Positions 62,728 to 64,000 of a DNA stretch of 64,000 bases are shown one piece after another. This DNA is from an uncultured Tenacibaculum sp. GTDB taxonomy: Bacteria; Bacteroidota; Bacteroidia; Flavobacteriales; Flavobacteriaceae. A program made the position numbers and the translations under genes. The notes beneath the pieces were generated by a model. It made no database searches and had not been told where the DNA came from. It saw only the letters and a list, made by a program, of their open reading frames with translations. Each line of letters starts with the position of its first letter. Within the stretch, counting starts at the first letter, position 1. The stretch covers positions 1 through 64,000 of the forward strand of contig CAKZVD010000012.1 in assembly GCA_937922085.1 (NCBI GenBank). Direction: 5' to 3'.

Positions 62728-64000
62728 TTAATAACAATCTACTAAAATTTGTTTTTTATCTTTATAAAAACTTAACGTAGTATTTCTTTCTTTTAATGCT
62801 TTTTGTAAAACTTCAAAAACTTCATTTCTCATATTAACAGAACCACAAATCATTATAACTGTCCCTCTCTCTAAGTCCTCTAAAATGGGTTCAATATTTT
62901 GTTTTATCAAATTTTGCACATATACTTTCTCTTCGTTATCTCTCGAAAATGCGGGATAGAAATTTGTAAGAAATTCTTGTTTTAACACTTCTGAATACAA
63001 GAGTAAAGACTTCTTGTTTTTCACACCAAAATACAAATCTATTGGTGTTTTAAAATTACTTGGCAGCATACCTAAAAAAGGCGCTATTCCTGTTCCTGTA
63101 GCAATCATAATTACTTTAGGCACCTTCTTGGGAAAGTGAAATGAAGAATTTTTTTGTAGATATGCTTGTATACTTTGCCCTTCTTTTAAATTAAATAAAT
63201 AATTAGAACAAATACCCAATTCATGCCGCTTTACACTCAATACAATTTCATTCTCTATTCTAGCTACAGAATATAATCTTTCTTGTTCATTAGTATTTGG
63301 ATATATACCTAATAAATCTCCAGATTTAAAATGTTTTCTTTTAGAAGTAAAAGTTAATAAAAACGTGTTTTCTAATTTGTTTTGAACTATTTTTTTACTT
63401 TTTAAAATATAAGTATTGGTTTTCTTTTGTTTAGAAATTAAACTTTTATTTAATTGTAATTCTATGTTCTCTTTTGTAGAAAAAATATTCACCCAACTTA
63501 AAAACGCTTCTAAAGATTGTCCTTGAACGGTTGTAATTGGAATAAACTCATTTGCTGAATCTTTATTAAAGAGAGCTTCATTTACATCATATCCAAATTG
63601 GCAAAACTTAGGATATGAATGAGATCCAAATGCCACTACCGAAAAATTAAAGGAAGCTGTGTTTACAGATGATTCTTTAATTAAATTTAAAAAATTAGCA
63701 GCATTATTTGGTGCTTCTCCATCTCCATAAGTTGAAGTTAAAACAATAAGTTGTTTCATTTTGGGAAATGATGTATACTCATTTAAATTCGTGATAAACA
63801 CTTTTTTTTGTACTCTTAATAACGCCTCATAAAGCATTTTAGCCATTTTTTTAGTATTTCCATTCTCAGATCCTACTAAAATAACATATTCACATTCTTC
63901 TTTTTTATATTCATTTTTTGTATTTCCTTTCCTTCTTTGTAAAGTCATTGCAAAACCAGAATATATAAAATAACAAATTCCGCAGGTAGAAAACAATAAT
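62728..64000 (-). CDS. PepSY/flavodoxin/ferredoxin-reductase-type oxidoreductase (C-terminal part)
   Basis: The frame is open at the right edge (the first codon inside is not a start), so only about 424 residues of the C-terminal part are seen. A last membrane helix (FIYSGFAMTLQRR) leads into a flavodoxin domain (ILVGSENGNTKKMAKMLYEA, TSTYGDGEAP) and an FAD/NADPH-reductase domain (RLYSVARIE, MIATGTGIAPFLGML, VIMICGSVNMRNEVFEVLQK). This matches PepSY-TM fusion proteins of flavobacteria, likely a membrane-bound reductase using NADPH. The N-terminal PepSY region lies outside the window. The electron acceptor is unknown. Confidence 0.85.
   Translation of the reverse strand, partial: LLFSTCGICYFIYSGFAMTLQRRKGNTKNEYKKEECEYVILVGSENGNTKKMAKMLYEALLRVQKKVFITNLNEYTSFPKMKQLIVLTSTYGDGEAPNNAANFLNLIKESSVNTASFNFSVVAFGSHSYPKFCQFGYDVNEALFNKDSANEFIPITTVQGQSLEAFLSWVNIFSTKENIELQLNKSLISKQKKTNTYILKSKKIVQNKLENTFLLTFTSKRKHFKSGDLLGIYPNTNEQERLYSVARIENEIVLSVKRHELGICSNYLFNLKEGQSIQAYLQKNSSFHFPKKVPKVIMIATGTGIAPFLGMLPSNFKTPIDLYFGVKNKKSLLLYSEVLKQEFLTNFYPAFSRDNEEKVYVQNLIKQNIEPILEDLERGTVIMICGSVNMRNEVFEVLQKALKERNTTLSFYKDKKQILVDCY

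Noticed and set aside
1..64000. CRISPR array, tRNA, rRNA or insertion-sequence elements
   Set aside because: No direct-repeat array with regular spacers, cloverleaf-like tRNA sequence, rRNA core sequence or transposase was seen on either strand.

Overview
The window reads as chromosomal DNA of a marine-type member of the Flavobacteriaceae (Bacteroidota), perhaps Tenacibaculum- or Polaribacter-like; the genus is a guess. The support is very low GC, dense genes with almost no Shine-Dalgarno sequences, several promoter elements of the Bacteroidota form TAnnTTTG, type IX secretion (T9SS) C-terminal sorting domains on at least three proteins, a SusC/SusD pair, a complete Bat aerotolerance operon, paired DUF1800/DUF1501 genes, and two 'grasp-with-spasm' RiPP loci. 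No rRNA, tRNA, CRISPR array, insertion sequence or prophage was seen.

Layout. 1-1291: the 3' part of a first grasp-with-spasm peptide-maturation operon (end of GwsG, a small overlapping ORF, GwsS). 1292-1557: a strong hairpin and the tail of a rhomboid-type gene. 1558-2790: DEAD-box RNA helicase. 2902-6153: a large secreted beta-helix/ricin-lectin/FN3 enzyme gene broken by two nearby nonsense codons. 6599-11774: DUF1800 + DUF1501 + AraC regulator, then a duplicated SnoaL-like lipoprotein. 12009-16741: a TPR histidine kinase and LytTR response regulator flanked by two secreted proteins that share one unnamed domain. 16819-26446: housekeeping and repair genes (rsmG, desaturase, aminotransferase, TatD, Nudix, ogt, tadA, MOSC, lpxH) with several unknowns and one frameshifted membrane-protein gene. 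26497-30878: SusC/SusD. 31113-39949: MoxR-DUF58-BatA-E operon. 40005-44544: two SulP anion transporters and a beta-carbonic anhydrase, probably a bicarbonate/CO2 module. 44874-48572: a 1232-residue T9SS-exported Asp-box repeat protein.

49746-54871: a LysR regulator convergent to a cyclase/unknown/unknown/aldo-keto reductase/SDR operon. That operon lies behind tandem CRP-type operator motifs next to a Crp-family gene whose recognition helix matches that operator. 54878-58742: CvpA, a conserved unknown, an SDR and two TlpA-like thioredoxin-fold proteins. 58798-61222: a second, complete grasp-with-spasm operon: precursor peptide, attenuator-like hairpin, GwsG, overlapping small ORF, GwsS. 61356-64000: YraN, LD-carboxypeptidase and the end of a flavodoxin/ferredoxin-reductase-type protein.

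The best candidate for something little described is the small ORF lodged with overlaps between gwsG and gwsS in both RiPP loci. The two copies differ in most of their sequence but share a C-terminal Pro/Phe/Pro/Ile pattern, which suggests a third component of the system. The shared-domain proteins around the LytTR two-component system and the CRP-box operon are the next best leads.
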